Shown here piece by piece: positions 29,752 to 37,335 of a DNA stretch of 37,335 nucleotides. Both the position numbers and the translations under genes were made by a program. The notes beneath the pieces are model-generated. The model was given only the letters and a program-made list of their open reading frames with translations, was not told the origin of the DNA and ran no database searches. The stretch is from an uncultured Candidatus Nemicrothrix sp. (lineage in GTDB: Bacteria; Actinomycetota; Acidimicrobiia; Acidimicrobiales; Acidimicrobilacustridaceae): contig CAIPQK010000136.1 of NCBI GenBank assembly GCA_903867185.1, forward strand, positions 1 to 37,335. Reading direction: 5' to 3'. Position 1 is the stretch's first letter. Each line of letters opens with the position of its first letter.

Positions 29752-32383
29752 TGTGGAGAAGCGTTCGAGACAACCTGTGTGATTCTCGTTGACGAAGGGC
29801 GAGATTTACCTCGAGACGCTCAAGGTGCTGTGCAAGGATTTTGTCGCCCTGAGGAACTGCATGGGTCTCAAAGAACGAAAGCACCTCTGCAGTGATGCTT
29901 GGTTTCGACAGGCCACGAATTCCCTCAAGAAAGCGAGCGATGGAATTTGACGGAAGTCGGGTGGTGATCTCATCCCACTCGGAACTGACGAAGAACCAAG
30001 CAATTTCCCCAGCATCGCGATTCGAGAGCGCACGGCGAAGGAGAAGTGGAGCGTTTTGGCTCCTGACATCATCGGTGAGGGACATGCGGACAAGGCGAGC
30101 GATGAGGTCAGGATCGGGAAAGTCAGCGAGAGCGCCGAGGTAGCGGAGTTCTTCTTGGGGCGTCGAGGCGGCTTTCATTCGCGTGATGAAGTCATCGAAT
30201 TCCTCGGAGGTCCCTGTGGCTGCGACGATGTTTACCGACGCTGCAACTAACGCAGGGTCGGGGTCGAGGGCATCGATCGTCAGAAGCACACGTGCTCGTG
30301 ACTGAACATCGAGATTGCCGCCGATAGTCCCGAGTGCTTCGAACAACACGCCTCGCAATGCGCCATCGCGGTCGGAGTCTTCAGATTTTGGTTCGGCTCC
30401 GAGCCGTTCGTATGCAGGGCTGATGATGCCGCGAATTCGAGAGTGAAGTGCGGAGCGGGCATCGCCATCAACGATTCGATCAAGCGCATTTAGTCCGGCG
30501 ATGATTCGTTGCCAGACAGAGAGATCGGTTTCATCCCTAAATGCTTCCGCCGTCTCGAGGAAATCATGAGCTTCGAGGTCTCCAGCGAGAACTGACGCCC
30601 AAATGTCATCGACCAATCCGTAGCGTTCAATCGGAGAGAGTTCAGCTTGTGCATGACTGACGAGTGCGGAGCGGAGGTCGGGTGCATAGCTCGCTCGATA
30701 GAAGCCGGTGCCCTCGGTATTGACGAAGACCCAAGTGGCGGGTTCTACGAGGTCGATATCAATGGAGCGTTGGTCAAGTAAGACCTTTTCGAATGTGATG
30801 ACGCCGTCGAGAGCGCTTCGCTGGGAAAAGATCAGCGGAACAATCCACACGGCAGCGTCATCGTGAGCAGGAATGGTCGACTCGCCATCGCCGAGATCTC
30901 CGGCGTAACCAAATCGGTGTTGTGAGATCCGTAGAGTGCGTCCGTCGTTCACAGTTTCGACGGAAAGGACTGGGAATCCTCCTTGAAAGATCCACGAGTC
31001 CATGATTCGGCGAACCGGTTCACCAGTGGCTGATTCGATGGCATCCCAAAGATCGGTGGTCTCGGTAGTTCCGAACGCATGCTGAGCGAGGTAGTGACGA
31101 ATCCCTGATCGGAACTGGTCCTCACCGAGATACTGCTCGAGCATGCGCACCACGGCGGCGCCTTTTTCGTAGGTGAGGATGTCGAACATTCCCTCCGCGT
31201 CGGCGGGAGAAATCACGGGGTATTCGATGGGGCGCGTGCTGGTGAGCGAATCAGTATCGAACGCAGCGGTGCGTGAGAGGCCAAACGTTGTCCAACGGTC
31301 CCACTGCGGGCGGAATGCATCAGTCGCGTGCATTTCCATGAACGTCGCGAAGGCTTCGTTGAGCCAAATGCCATTCCACCACTTCATGGTGACGAGGTCA
31401 CCGAACCACATGTGGGCGAGTTCGTGATTGATGACGTCGGTGACGTTAAGGAGTTCGGCCTGTGTGGTGGTTGCTGGATCGACCAGGAGGAGGATTTCGC
31501 GGAAGGTCACACATCCGAGATTCTCCATGGCTCCGAAGGCAAAGTCGGGAACCGCAACGAGGTCAAGTTTGTCGCCTGGATAAGCAATTCCGTAATAGTT
31601 GGCGAAGTGTCGGAGGCAAAACTCTCCGACTTCTAATGCATAGGCGGTGAGGTGGCGCTTTCCCTTCGGGAAGATCACGCGCATGGGGATCCCGTCGACG
31701 TCGATGGGATCCGTCGCTTCAAGTGGGCCGACGATGAACGCGACGAGATAGGTGGACATGACGATGGTTTCGGCAAACCGCACGATGTGCTTACCCGGTC
31801 GGTTGGGAGCGGCTAAGCGAGAGAGCTCGCGTGCGTTCGAAACCGCAAAGAGTTCTTCATCGACGACGAGAGAGATCGCGAAGGATGCTTTGTGGCCGGG
31901 TTCGTCCCAACACGGGAAGGCACGGCGAGCATCGGTCGCTTCAAATTGCGTCGTAGCGATGACTTGTTCGACGCCATCGGTGTCAGTAAAGGTCGAGCGG
32001 TAGAAGCCGCGGAGTTTGTCGTTCAGCACTCCGGTGAATCTGATCCGGATGTGGGCCTCGCCGGCAGACAGCGCTCGACTTAGCGTGAATGTCACTCGCT
32101 CGGTCTCGGGATCGAGCGCAACGGCAGTGACGGCAATCGTGGGGGCGTCATCGGCCAGCGATCCTTCGACAACCTCGGCAGCAAGGATGTCGAGATCGAG
32201 AGCGTTGCATGAGATCGTGTCAGTAGCAGCCGAAAGCAAGAGATCGATCGTGACCTCGCCGGCGAAGGTTGCCGCTTCGAGGTCGGGCTCCAGAGTCAGG
32301 TCGTAACGAACGGGACGAACTGGGCCAGGAAGCCTGAAAGGGTTGGCATCGTTGGAGGGGCGGGGGAGTTCAGTATCGGTCAC
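29744..32383 (-). CDS. pepN: Aminopeptidase N (M1 family)
   Basis: An 879-residue M1 metallopeptidase, the normal length for actinobacterial PepN. GAMEN is at 284-288 (E287 anchors the substrate amino group), the zinc site H320-E-L-A-H324 and E343, 19 residues later, are intact, and a helical C-terminal domain covers about 540-870. It removes N-terminal residues from peptides in the cytoplasm; no signal peptide is seen. The start is GTG at 32383; TACGCT ends six bases upstream, which supports a leaderless transcript. It is divergent from the PfkB gene, only 24 bases between start codons. Confidence 0.96.
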   Translation of the reverse strand: MTDTELPRPSNDANPFRLPGPVRPVRYDLTLEPDLEAATFAGEVTIDLLLSAATDTISCNALDLDILAAEVVEGSLADDAPTIAVTAVALDPETERVTFTLSRALSAGEAHIRIRFTGVLNDKLRGFYRSTFTDTDGVEQVIATTQFEATDARRAFPCWDEPGHKASFAISLVVDEELFAVSNARELSRLAAPNRPGKHIVRFAETIVMSTYLVAFIVGPLEATDPIDVDGIPMRVIFPKGKRHLTAYALEVGEFCLRHFANYYGIAYPGDKLDLVAVPDFAFGAMENLGCVTFREILLLVDPATTTQAELLNVTDVINHELAHMWFGDLVTMKWWNGIWLNEAFATFMEMHATDAFRPQWDRWTTFGLSRTAAFDTDSLTSTRPIEYPVISPADAEGMFDILTYEKGAAVVRMLEQYLGEDQFRSGIRHYLAQHAFGTTETTDLWDAIESATGEPVRRIMDSWIFQGGFPVLSVETVNDGRTLRISQHRFGYAGDLGDGESTIPAHDDAAVWIVPLIFSQRSALDGVITFEKVLLDQRSIDIDLVEPATWVFVNTEGTGFYRASYAPDLRSALVSHAQAELSPIERYGLVDDIWASVLAGDLEAHDFLETAEAFRDETDLSVWQRIIAGLNALDRIVDGDARSALHSRIRGIISPAYERLGAEPKSEDSDRDGALRGVLFEALGTIGGNLDVQSRARVLLTIDALDPDPALVAASVNIVAATGTSEEFDDFITRMKAASTPQEELRYLGALADFPDPDLIARLVRMSLTDDVRSQNAPLLLRRALSNRDAGEIAWFFVSSEWDEITTRLPSNSIARFLEGIRGLSKPSITAEVLSFFETHAVPQGDKILAQHLERLEVNLALRQRESHRLSRTLLHRH

Positions 32384-32389
32384 CTTGTC

Positions 32390-32395
32390 AGCGTA
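32390..32395 (-). promoter_or_regulatory. -10 box (TACGCT) of pepN, interlocked with that of the PfkB gene
   Basis: TACGCT on the minus strand ends six bases before the GTG at 32383. Its TA (32394-32395) is shared with the plus-strand box TAGGGT. Confidence 0.55.
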
Positions 32396-32399
32396 GGGT
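32394..32399 (+). promoter_or_regulatory. -10 box (TAGGGT) of the PfkB kinase operon
   Basis: TAGGGT ends eight bases before the ATG at 32408. It shares two bases with the oppositely oriented pepN box, so both promoters occupy the same 10 bases and RNA polymerase can hardly open both at once. Confidence 0.5.
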
Positions 32400-32407
32400 C
32401 GGTCGCC

Positions 32408-33424
32408 ATGACTGCGCTTCTTCCTCCCTCAAACCGAGCACTTGATGTTCTTTGCATTGGCAATGCCATTGTCGATGTCCTCGCCCACACCGACGACTCC
32501 TTCTTGGAAGATCACGGAATGGTGAAGGGCTCGATGCAAATAACCGATCCCGATCGGGCTCGAACCATCTATGCCGCTATGCCCCCAGCAGTTGAAATGT
32601 CTGGTGGTTCTGCCGCGAACACAGCAGCAGGTTTGGCTTCGCTCGGAATCTCTGCCGCTTTTATTGGCAAAGTCGCGGAGGACGAGCTCGGCGACGTTTT
32701 TGCTCACGACATCCGAGCCGCCGGCGTTGCTTTCCATGGGTTCGCTGCATCGGGTGCCGATGCTGCTGCGGGAACTGCTCGGTGCTTGATCTGCGTGACT
32801 CCCGATGCCCAACGCACGATGAATACATCACTTGGCGTTGCGGGTCAGCTGACATCGGACGATGTGGATCTCGCTCTGGTCCCGACCGCACGTGTTGTGT
32901 ATCTCGAGGGGTACCTGTGGGATGAACCTGCTGCGAAGAGCGCGCTCCGAAATGTGATGGGTTGGGCGGCCGGGGCAGGAACGCGCGTTGCGTTTTCACT
33001 CTCTGACGGGTTCTGCGTCGATCGTCATCGGGCGGAGTTCCTCGAAATCGTTGAACATCACGTCGATATCTTGTTTGCCAATGAAGACGAGATTTGTTCG
33101 CTTTATGAGGTTTCAGATTTCGACGAAGCAGCACGCATGGTGGCGGGGCATTGCGCGATTGCATGTCTGACACGAGGTGAAGCGGGATCAGTCATCCTTT
33201 CGTCCTCGGGTGAGCGCTTTGACATTCCTGTTGCAGCTGCAGATCTTGTCGACACCACCGGCGCCGGAGATCTTTACGCCGCTGGATTCCTGTCAGGGTG
33301 GGTTTCCGGTGCTGATCTTGAAACCTCTGGGCGCACAGCCTCGATCGTTGCCGCCGAGGCAATCTCACATATGGGTGCGCGGCCACAGACCAATCTCACA
33401 TCTCTGGTGAAAGGTGCGTTATGA
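32408..33424 (+). CDS. PfkB-family carbohydrate/nucleoside kinase (adenosine kinase-like)
   Basis: A 338-residue ribokinase-fold enzyme. The N-terminal LCIGNAIVDVLAH (15-27), the GGSAANTAAGLASLG sugar loop near 56-70 and the C-terminal DTTGAGDLYAAGF with catalytic base D288 are present. The opening motif and length resemble bacterial adenosine kinase-like PfkB members, but fructose, ribose or inosine kinases cannot be excluded. The last four bases overlap the crotonase gene start (ATGA), so the two are translated together. Transcription probably begins at the start codon from TAGGGT. Confidence 0.9.
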   Translation: MTALLPPSNRALDVLCIGNAIVDVLAHTDDSFLEDHGMVKGSMQITDPDRARTIYAAMPPAVEMSGGSAANTAAGLASLGISAAFIGKVAEDELGDVFAHDIRAAGVAFHGFAASGADAAAGTARCLICVTPDAQRTMNTSLGVAGQLTSDDVDLALVPTARVVYLEGYLWDEPAAKSALRNVMGWAAGAGTRVAFSLSDGFCVDRHRAEFLEIVEHHVDILFANEDEICSLYEVSDFDEAARMVAGHCAIACLTRGEAGSVILSSSGERFDIPVAAADLVDTTGAGDLYAAGFLSGWVSGADLETSGRTASIVAAEAISHMGARPQTNLTSLVKGAL

Positions 33425-34266
33425 GCGAAACCTGTTTTGATGTCGAGGTAGCGAACAAGGTCGCCCACATCCGCTTGAACCGTCCCGAGCAACTCAATTC
33501 TATGGTGCGCGAATTTTGGGTTGAACTCCCCGAAATTGTGCGGAACCTCGATGCTCGTGGTGACGTTCGTGCGATCGTGCTGTCATCGACCGGCCGTCAT
33601 TTTTGCGCCGGCATGGATCTCGGTGTCTTCACTTCAGGTGATACAGCAATCACGCCTGGTGATGCCGATGAAATGGGGAGAGTCCGGGCGCGACTTCGCC
33701 AGACCGCTCTGATGTTGCAAGAAAGCTTCACGGCATTCGAAAAAGCGCGGATGCCAGTTCTGGCCGCGATCCAAGGTGGGTGCATTGGTGGAGCGGTAGA
33801 CATGGTCACCGCCGCAGATATGCGTTACGCGTCTGCCGATGCGTTCTTTGTGATCCAGGAGATCAACATTGGGATGACGGCCGATGTCGGTACATTGCAA
33901 CGTCTCCCGAAGATCATTCCTGACGGTGTCGCACGTGAACTTGCTTACACGGGTCGTCGGATGTCAGCGCAACGGGCACTCGAAGTTGGACTCGTGAATC
34001 AGGTATTCCCCACCCACGAGGAACTCGTGACTGGCGTGCTGGACATCGCCAGTGAAATCGCTTCAAAGAGTCCGCTTGCGATTTGGGGAACCAAAGAGAT
34101 GTTGCTGTACTCGCGCGATCACAGTGTTTCCGACAGTCTGAATCACATCGCGACTTGGCAAACAGGAATGTTTCAGCCATCGGACATGGCTGAGTCATTT
34201 GCGGCAAAGTCAGAAGGCCGCGAGACAAATTTCCCCGATCTGCTACCGGTGCCGAAAGAGTTCTAA
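33421..34266 (+). CDS. Crotonase-family delta3,5-delta2,4-dienoyl-CoA isomerase-like enzyme
   Basis: A 281-residue crotonase. Oxyanion-hole residues come from FCAGMDL (A63, G64) and GGCIGGAVD (G120-G124). Three acidic residues D127, E147 and D155 have the same mutual spacing (20 and 8) as the catalytic set of rat dienoyl-CoA isomerase, and the NIGMTADVGTLQRLPK segment matches that group closely. It would shift double bonds in dienoyl-CoA derived from unsaturated fatty acids. The ATG overlaps the kinase stop by four bases. The pairing with a PfkB kinase has no obvious metabolic logic. It is convergent with the unknown gene at 34279. Confidence 0.92.
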   Translation: MSETCFDVEVANKVAHIRLNRPEQLNSMVREFWVELPEIVRNLDARGDVRAIVLSSTGRHFCAGMDLGVFTSGDTAITPGDADEMGRVRARLRQTALMLQESFTAFEKARMPVLAAIQGGCIGGAVDMVTAADMRYASADAFFVIQEINIGMTADVGTLQRLPKIIPDGVARELAYTGRRMSAQRALEVGLVNQVFPTHEELVTGVLDIASEIASKSPLAIWGTKEMLLYSRDHSVSDSLNHIATWQTGMFQPSDMAESFAAKSEGRETNFPDLLPVPKEF

Positions 34267-34278
34267 GTCAGCGGTTGA

Positions 34279-34881
34279 CTAGTCGTGCTGTTCGATAGCG
34301 GGCAGAAAATCCCAAGCGAGGTCTCCAACCTTCACGAGGATTGAAGAGATCCAACCGCCCATGGCGCCGAGGTTGTCGTCAAGCCGAGTTCCATCTGCCA
34401 ACGTTTCTTCGTCGACTTCGTAACTTCCTTCGTAGCTCACTTCGATTGCATATTCCGGGTGATCGAAACTTCCTTCGAAGATTGTTTCGACAGTTGGTCC
34501 CGATCGCTCGAGGCGGTCTTGGCCAATCGCCGGGCTGGTATCGGGAAGTGCAGCGATGAGCGCTGCGGGGTCAGGCGCTGATGACAACCGTTGAACTCGA
34601 AGAACGAGTTCAATGTCGATACGTGGCGCCTCGTCAAAGGACTCGCCGATGTACCACGATCGGTAGGCAGTCTGTGCCCATGTTGGCCAGGTCAGGGTGA
34701 GGTCGGCCTGAACCCGGGGCGGAATTCCTTCTCCCGGAAGCCCATAGGTGGTCTCCCAAGTCATGTCACCGAGGAGCATGTCCATGTTGAATCGCTCTTC
34801 GAACGCCTGTCGCTCGAGCATTGCGCCTTCGAACGCGTCGCGAAGGGCGCCAATGGCATCAGTAAACACGTGGTCGAGCAC
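34279..34881 (-). CDS. Unknown soluble protein (200 aa)
   Basis: I do not recognise a family. The protein starts at GTG 34881 with TAGGGT six bases upstream, indicating a leaderless transcript. It is acidic, has no signal peptide or membrane segment, and has a helical N-terminus (ALRDAFEGAMLERQAFEERF near 11-30), then beta-rich sequence with conserved-looking aromatic positions (WPTWAQTAYRSWYIG, near 65-79). The segment FEGSFDHPEYAIEVSYEGSY near 134-153 suggests paired strands. The tail (170-200) is more hydrophobic. Codon use and composition match neighbours. It is 12 bases from the convergent crotonase stop and divergent from the MBOAT gene. Confidence 0.75.
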   Translation of the reverse strand: MLDHVFTDAIGALRDAFEGAMLERQAFEERFNMDMLLGDMTWETTYGLPGEGIPPRVQADLTLTWPTWAQTAYRSWYIGESFDEAPRIDIELVLRVQRLSSAPDPAALIAALPDTSPAIGQDRLERSGPTVETIFEGSFDHPEYAIEVSYEGSYEVDEETLADGTRLDDNLGAMGGWISSILVKVGDLAWDFLPAIEQHD

Positions 34882-34887
34882 GATTGG

Positions 34888-34893
34888 ACCCTA
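34888..34893 (-). promoter_or_regulatory. -10 box (TAGGGT) of the unknown 200-aa protein gene
   Basis: TAGGGT on the minus strand ends six bases before the GTG at 34881, with no ribosome binding site. Confidence 0.5.
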
Positions 34894-35059
34894 CCTGCCT
34901 TGCTGACGACGGGCCGAGTCTGCATTTGCGGCGTCAAGGAGGTCTGTCCCGAAACCGAATGGTCTCTGCGGTAGTTTCGACACTGGTCGTTGCCCGTCGA
35001 TCGACCTGTAGTCGCCTCACGAACCCTCCTATCTCTCCAGCCACCCGGGAAGCCTCTCC

Positions 35060-36496
35060 ATGCTTTTCCCTACCGTCGATTTCGCGGTTTTCTTCTTGGT
35101 GGTGTTCACCGGGAGTTGGCTGCTGCGACCGTACAAGATCGCATGGCGCTGGTTCATCCTTGCTTCAAGTTGTGTGTTCTATGGGTGGTGGGACTGGAAC
35201 TACTTGATGCTTCTGTTTCTGAGCATTGGGATCAACTGGTTCTTGGGCCTGGCAGTTTTTCGGTCGCTCACTCCTGAAGGGGAACGCACGAATGCCAGTA
35301 GGTGGCTCGTTCGAATCGCCGTGGTTGTCAACCTTGGAATTCTTGGATATTTCAAGTACTTCGATTTCTTCGTCTCAACAATCGCCGACAAGATGCGCTC
35401 GATCGGAATCTCGGTCGATGCCCCGATTCTGAACATCATTCTTCCGATTGGTATTTCGTTCTTCACCTTCCAAGCAATCAGTTATGTGATTGACATCGGG
35501 CGAGGGCAATGGCGTAAACCACTCACGATTCTTGATTTCGCCGTTTATTTGTCATTCTTCGCGCATCTCGTTGCAGGCCCGATTGTGCGAGCAAGCGAGT
35601 TCGCGCCGCAACTCGATGAACTACCCGATCCCCGATACGTGCGATCCGCTGAAGCATTCATGCTTATCTTCCGCGGCATGTTCAAGAAGGTCGTGATCTC
35701 GAGCTTTCTTGCGGTACAGATTGTTGATCCGGTTTTTGCCAACCCAAATGCGTACGGGTCGCTGGCAGTGCTGTGGGCGATTTACGCCTACGCAATTCAG
35801 ATCTACGCCGATTTCAGTGGCTACACCGATATTGCTATTGGCGTGGCGTTACTTCTCGGCATTCGATTCCCGCAGAACTTTGATTCGCCCTATATCGCTC
35901 TGTCATTGCAGGACTTCTGGAGTCGCTGGCACATGACCCTGTCGCGGTGGCTGCGCGACTACCTCTACATACCGCTCGGCGGAAATCGTGGCTCGAAAGC
36001 CATGACCTACCGGAACCTTTTCCTCGTCATGATTATTGGCGGACTTTGGCATGGGGCGAACTGGACGTTCGTTGTTTGGGGGGCAATTCACGGCTCCTAC
36101 CTGGTGGCCGAACGAATCGTGAAGGAGAAATGGAAGGGCCACGAGTTGGGCCTTCCGCCGTTCTTGGTGAAAGCGATGCAATGGTTCTTGGTCTTCAACG
36201 TCGTCTGTCTGGCGTGGGTGTTCTTCCGGGCAACATCGGTCGATGAGGCCTTTACGTTGCTCGGGCGACTTTTCGCCTCTTCTGGTTCTTCTGCTGGAGT
36301 GAGCCTTCTGTTGATTTTCGTGATCGTTGCGAGTGTCGCCTCGCAGTTCGTTCCACAGCGATTCCCCCAAAAAGCCGAAGTCTGGTTTGCGACCTGGGCA
36401 CCTGCCTTGCAAATCGCTGCTCTTGCCGGTGGACTTGTCCTTGTTGATGCGCTTGGTCCCGAGGGAATTGCGCCGTTCATTTACTTCCAGTTCTGA
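35060..36496 (+). CDS. MBOAT-family O-acyltransferase (AlgI/PatA-like)
   Basis: A 478-residue polytopic membrane protein. The MBOAT signatures are SRWHMTLSRWLRDYLYIPLG with H291 and GGLWHGANWTF with the catalytic H331; the N-terminus MLFPTVDFAVFFLVVF is the usual AlgI opening. Members take an acyl group, normally acetyl, across the membrane to a periplasmic or extracellular partner that puts it on a polysaccharide. GGGAAG lies seven bases before the ATG. The SGNH gene follows after 13 bases and is the likely partner. The modified glycan is unknown. The divergent region (178 bases) should hold its promoter; I see no convincing boxes. Confidence 0.93.
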   Translation: MLFPTVDFAVFFLVVFTGSWLLRPYKIAWRWFILASSCVFYGWWDWNYLMLLFLSIGINWFLGLAVFRSLTPEGERTNASRWLVRIAVVVNLGILGYFKYFDFFVSTIADKMRSIGISVDAPILNIILPIGISFFTFQAISYVIDIGRGQWRKPLTILDFAVYLSFFAHLVAGPIVRASEFAPQLDELPDPRYVRSAEAFMLIFRGMFKKVVISSFLAVQIVDPVFANPNAYGSLAVLWAIYAYAIQIYADFSGYTDIAIGVALLLGIRFPQNFDSPYIALSLQDFWSRWHMTLSRWLRDYLYIPLGGNRGSKAMTYRNLFLVMIIGGLWHGANWTFVVWGAIHGSYLVAERIVKEKWKGHELGLPPFLVKAMQWFLVFNVVCLAWVFFRATSVDEAFTLLGRLFASSGSSAGVSLLLIFVIVASVASQFVPQRFPQKAEVWFATWAPALQIAALAGGLVLVDALGPEGIAPFIYFQF

Positions 36497-36509
36497 TGAG
36501 GAACCTCTG

Positions 36510-37335
36510 ATGACGTCACCAGAACGCAATCCGATGAAAGGCAATTCCGGGATCCCTTCGGGGGGACGGTCGCCGTTTAATTGGCGGAGTCTCTTCGAGC
36601 CATTCCGGCCGCGTCGCGAGGGGACGATGCCGGCGGGTTTGATCATCGTCGTGATCGTCTTGGCGCTTTGTGTTGCCGGGCTTTTTGACGCCGATTCGAC
36701 GCTGCGTAAAAGCAATGCGAAAGGCGATGGCTGGCGAAATGAGATTGCGAAGACCGTTGCCTCGGTAACCGACACGTTGCACATCAATTTCTTCCGTAAT
36801 TCAATCGATTCTGCGCTCGGCAAGAACCAAGGAACGAAGATTGATGTCGAGGAACTTCTCCGTCAGCAAGCAGAAGCGGAAAGCGCGGCATCGGCCGAAG
36901 CCGCAAAGAAAGTGCCCGAACTTCCAGCGCCGACCCCGGCAACTCCCATGAAGATCTGGGTCGGCGGTGATTCCATCACTCAGACGTTCGGGACCTCGTT
37001 CCAGCGAATTACGCAGTCCACTGGAATCTTCACCCCAACGCTGGACTTCCACGTCTCGACCGGATTGGCCCGCCCCGACTACTACAACTGGCCTGAGCAC
37101 TTAGTCAAAGATGTACTCCCTGCGAATCCATCGATTCTTGTCATCATGTTTGGTGCAAACGACGGCCAGAACATGATCGGTGCCGACGGAAAAGTTCTCG
37201 AGCGCACTTCCGAGCCATGGATGACCGAATATCGCCGTCGCGTTGCCGCAACGATGGACCTCTTGAAGTCGCCTGATAATCAGCGCATCACGATCTGGTG
37301 TGGACCGCCCCCGATGGGGCCTGGGACGAAGACCC
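36510..37335 (+). CDS. SGNH/GDSL-hydrolase-like (DUF459 type) acetyltransfer partner, C-terminus cut by window edge
   Basis: The first 275 codons are visible and open to the window end. An N-terminal cytoplasmic part with basic residues precedes a single membrane helix (41-59), then a linker rich in Ala/Glu/Pro (110-145) and an SGNH domain: block I GGDSI with D154 and nucleophile S155, and the GAND block with N217 and D218. The C-terminal Asp-x-x-His block is not in the window. The anchor places the domain outside the membrane. The position after AlgI-like MBOAT suggests it finishes O-acetylation, or removal of acetyl groups, on an extracellular glycan. GAGGA upstream of the ATG at 36510 gives a normal ribosome binding site. 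Confidence 0.88.
   Translation, partial: MTSPERNPMKGNSGIPSGGRSPFNWRSLFEPFRPRREGTMPAGLIIVVIVLALCVAGLFDADSTLRKSNAKGDGWRNEIAKTVASVTDTLHINFFRNSIDSALGKNQGTKIDVEELLRQQAEAESAASAEAAKKVPELPAPTPATPMKIWVGGDSITQTFGTSFQRITQSTGIFTPTLDFHVSTGLARPDYYNWPEHLVKDVLPANPSILVIMFGANDGQNMIGADGKVLERTSEPWMTEYRRRVAATMDLLKSPDNQRITIWCGPPPMGPGTKT

Noticed and set aside
35903-36823. 306-codon minus-strand frame under the MBOAT and SGNH genes
   Set aside because: Highly charged composition with no motif, and it runs across two well-supported genes on the other strand.
1-37335. tRNA, rRNA, insertion sequences, prophage, toxin-antitoxin or defence islands
   Set aside because: Looked for on both strands by motif (cloverleaf ends, terminal repeats, transposase DDE/DEDD, integrase RHRY); none was convincing. 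All genes look like stable chromosomal content.

Overview
This window looks like chromosomal DNA of a high-GC, non-mycelial actinobacterium, most likely class Acidimicrobiia (Ilumatobacter-like). That is inferred from gene content, not from a marker gene. Pointers are three LLM-class F420-type oxidoreductases, many acyl-CoA enzymes, an MptB-type mannosyltransferase, DUF2332 and DUF983 proteins, and frequent leaderless genes with a TA[G/C]NNT box just before the start codon. I see no rRNA, tRNA, CRISPR array, transposon, phage gene or integration site. Coding density is very high and no gene-free stretch exceeds about 220 bases.

Layout. 1-2.1 kb (minus): cut-off YdjC/ChbG-type deacetylase, membrane-anchored thermonuclease, thiolase. 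2.2-3.5 kb: a secreted protein with coiled coil, Tat signal and glycine-rich repeats. 3.5-6.8 kb: small protein, acyl-CoA thioesterase coupled to an LLM oxidoreductase, then a convergent LLM paralogue with a small barrel-like gene. 7-12.2 kb: small protein, DsbA-like protein, PAP2 phosphatase, PD-(D/E)XK nuclease, alpha/beta hydrolase, NTF2-like protein, HSD17B4-like SDR, small protein. 12.3-18.1 kb: third LLM enzyme, nitronate monooxygenase, geranylgeranyl-reductase-like flavoprotein, and a DUF983-Nudix-DUF2332 group facing a second DUF983 gene. 18.1-23.7 kb: chagasin-like lipoprotein, acyl-CoA dehydrogenase, amidohydrolase-fold protein lacking key catalytic residues, small protein, UPF0104 membrane protein, class III CoA-transferase. 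23.8-29.7 kb (plus): [3Fe-4S] ferredoxin, its probable reductase, Nudix, YhhN, GltB-like FMN/Fe-S protein, MptB-type glycosyltransferase. 29.7-34.9 kb: aminopeptidase N divergent from a PfkB kinase/dienoyl-CoA isomerase operon, then an unknown gene. 35.0 kb to the end: MBOAT O-acyltransferase and a cut-off SGNH partner.

Themes. The first is acyl-CoA and lipid catabolism: thiolase, thioesterase, SDR, acyl-CoA dehydrogenase, CoA-transferase and dienoyl-CoA isomerase. The second is flavin, F420 and Fe-S redox chemistry. The third is envelope glycans and lipids: MptB, MBOAT/SGNH, UPF0104, PAP2 and the geranylgeranyl-reductase-like protein. Genes sit in short units of one to four, often with overlapping start and stop codons. 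At least sixteen units seem to start from a -10 box placed so that transcription would begin at or beside the start codon. No single dramatic new system is evident. The best leads are this promoter architecture, above all the 24-bp pepN/pfkB divergent region with interlocked -10 boxes, the coiled-coil/Tat surface protein, the chagasin-like lipoprotein with a threonine-rich insert, the amidohydrolase-fold protein without its usual ligands, and the paired DUF983 genes.
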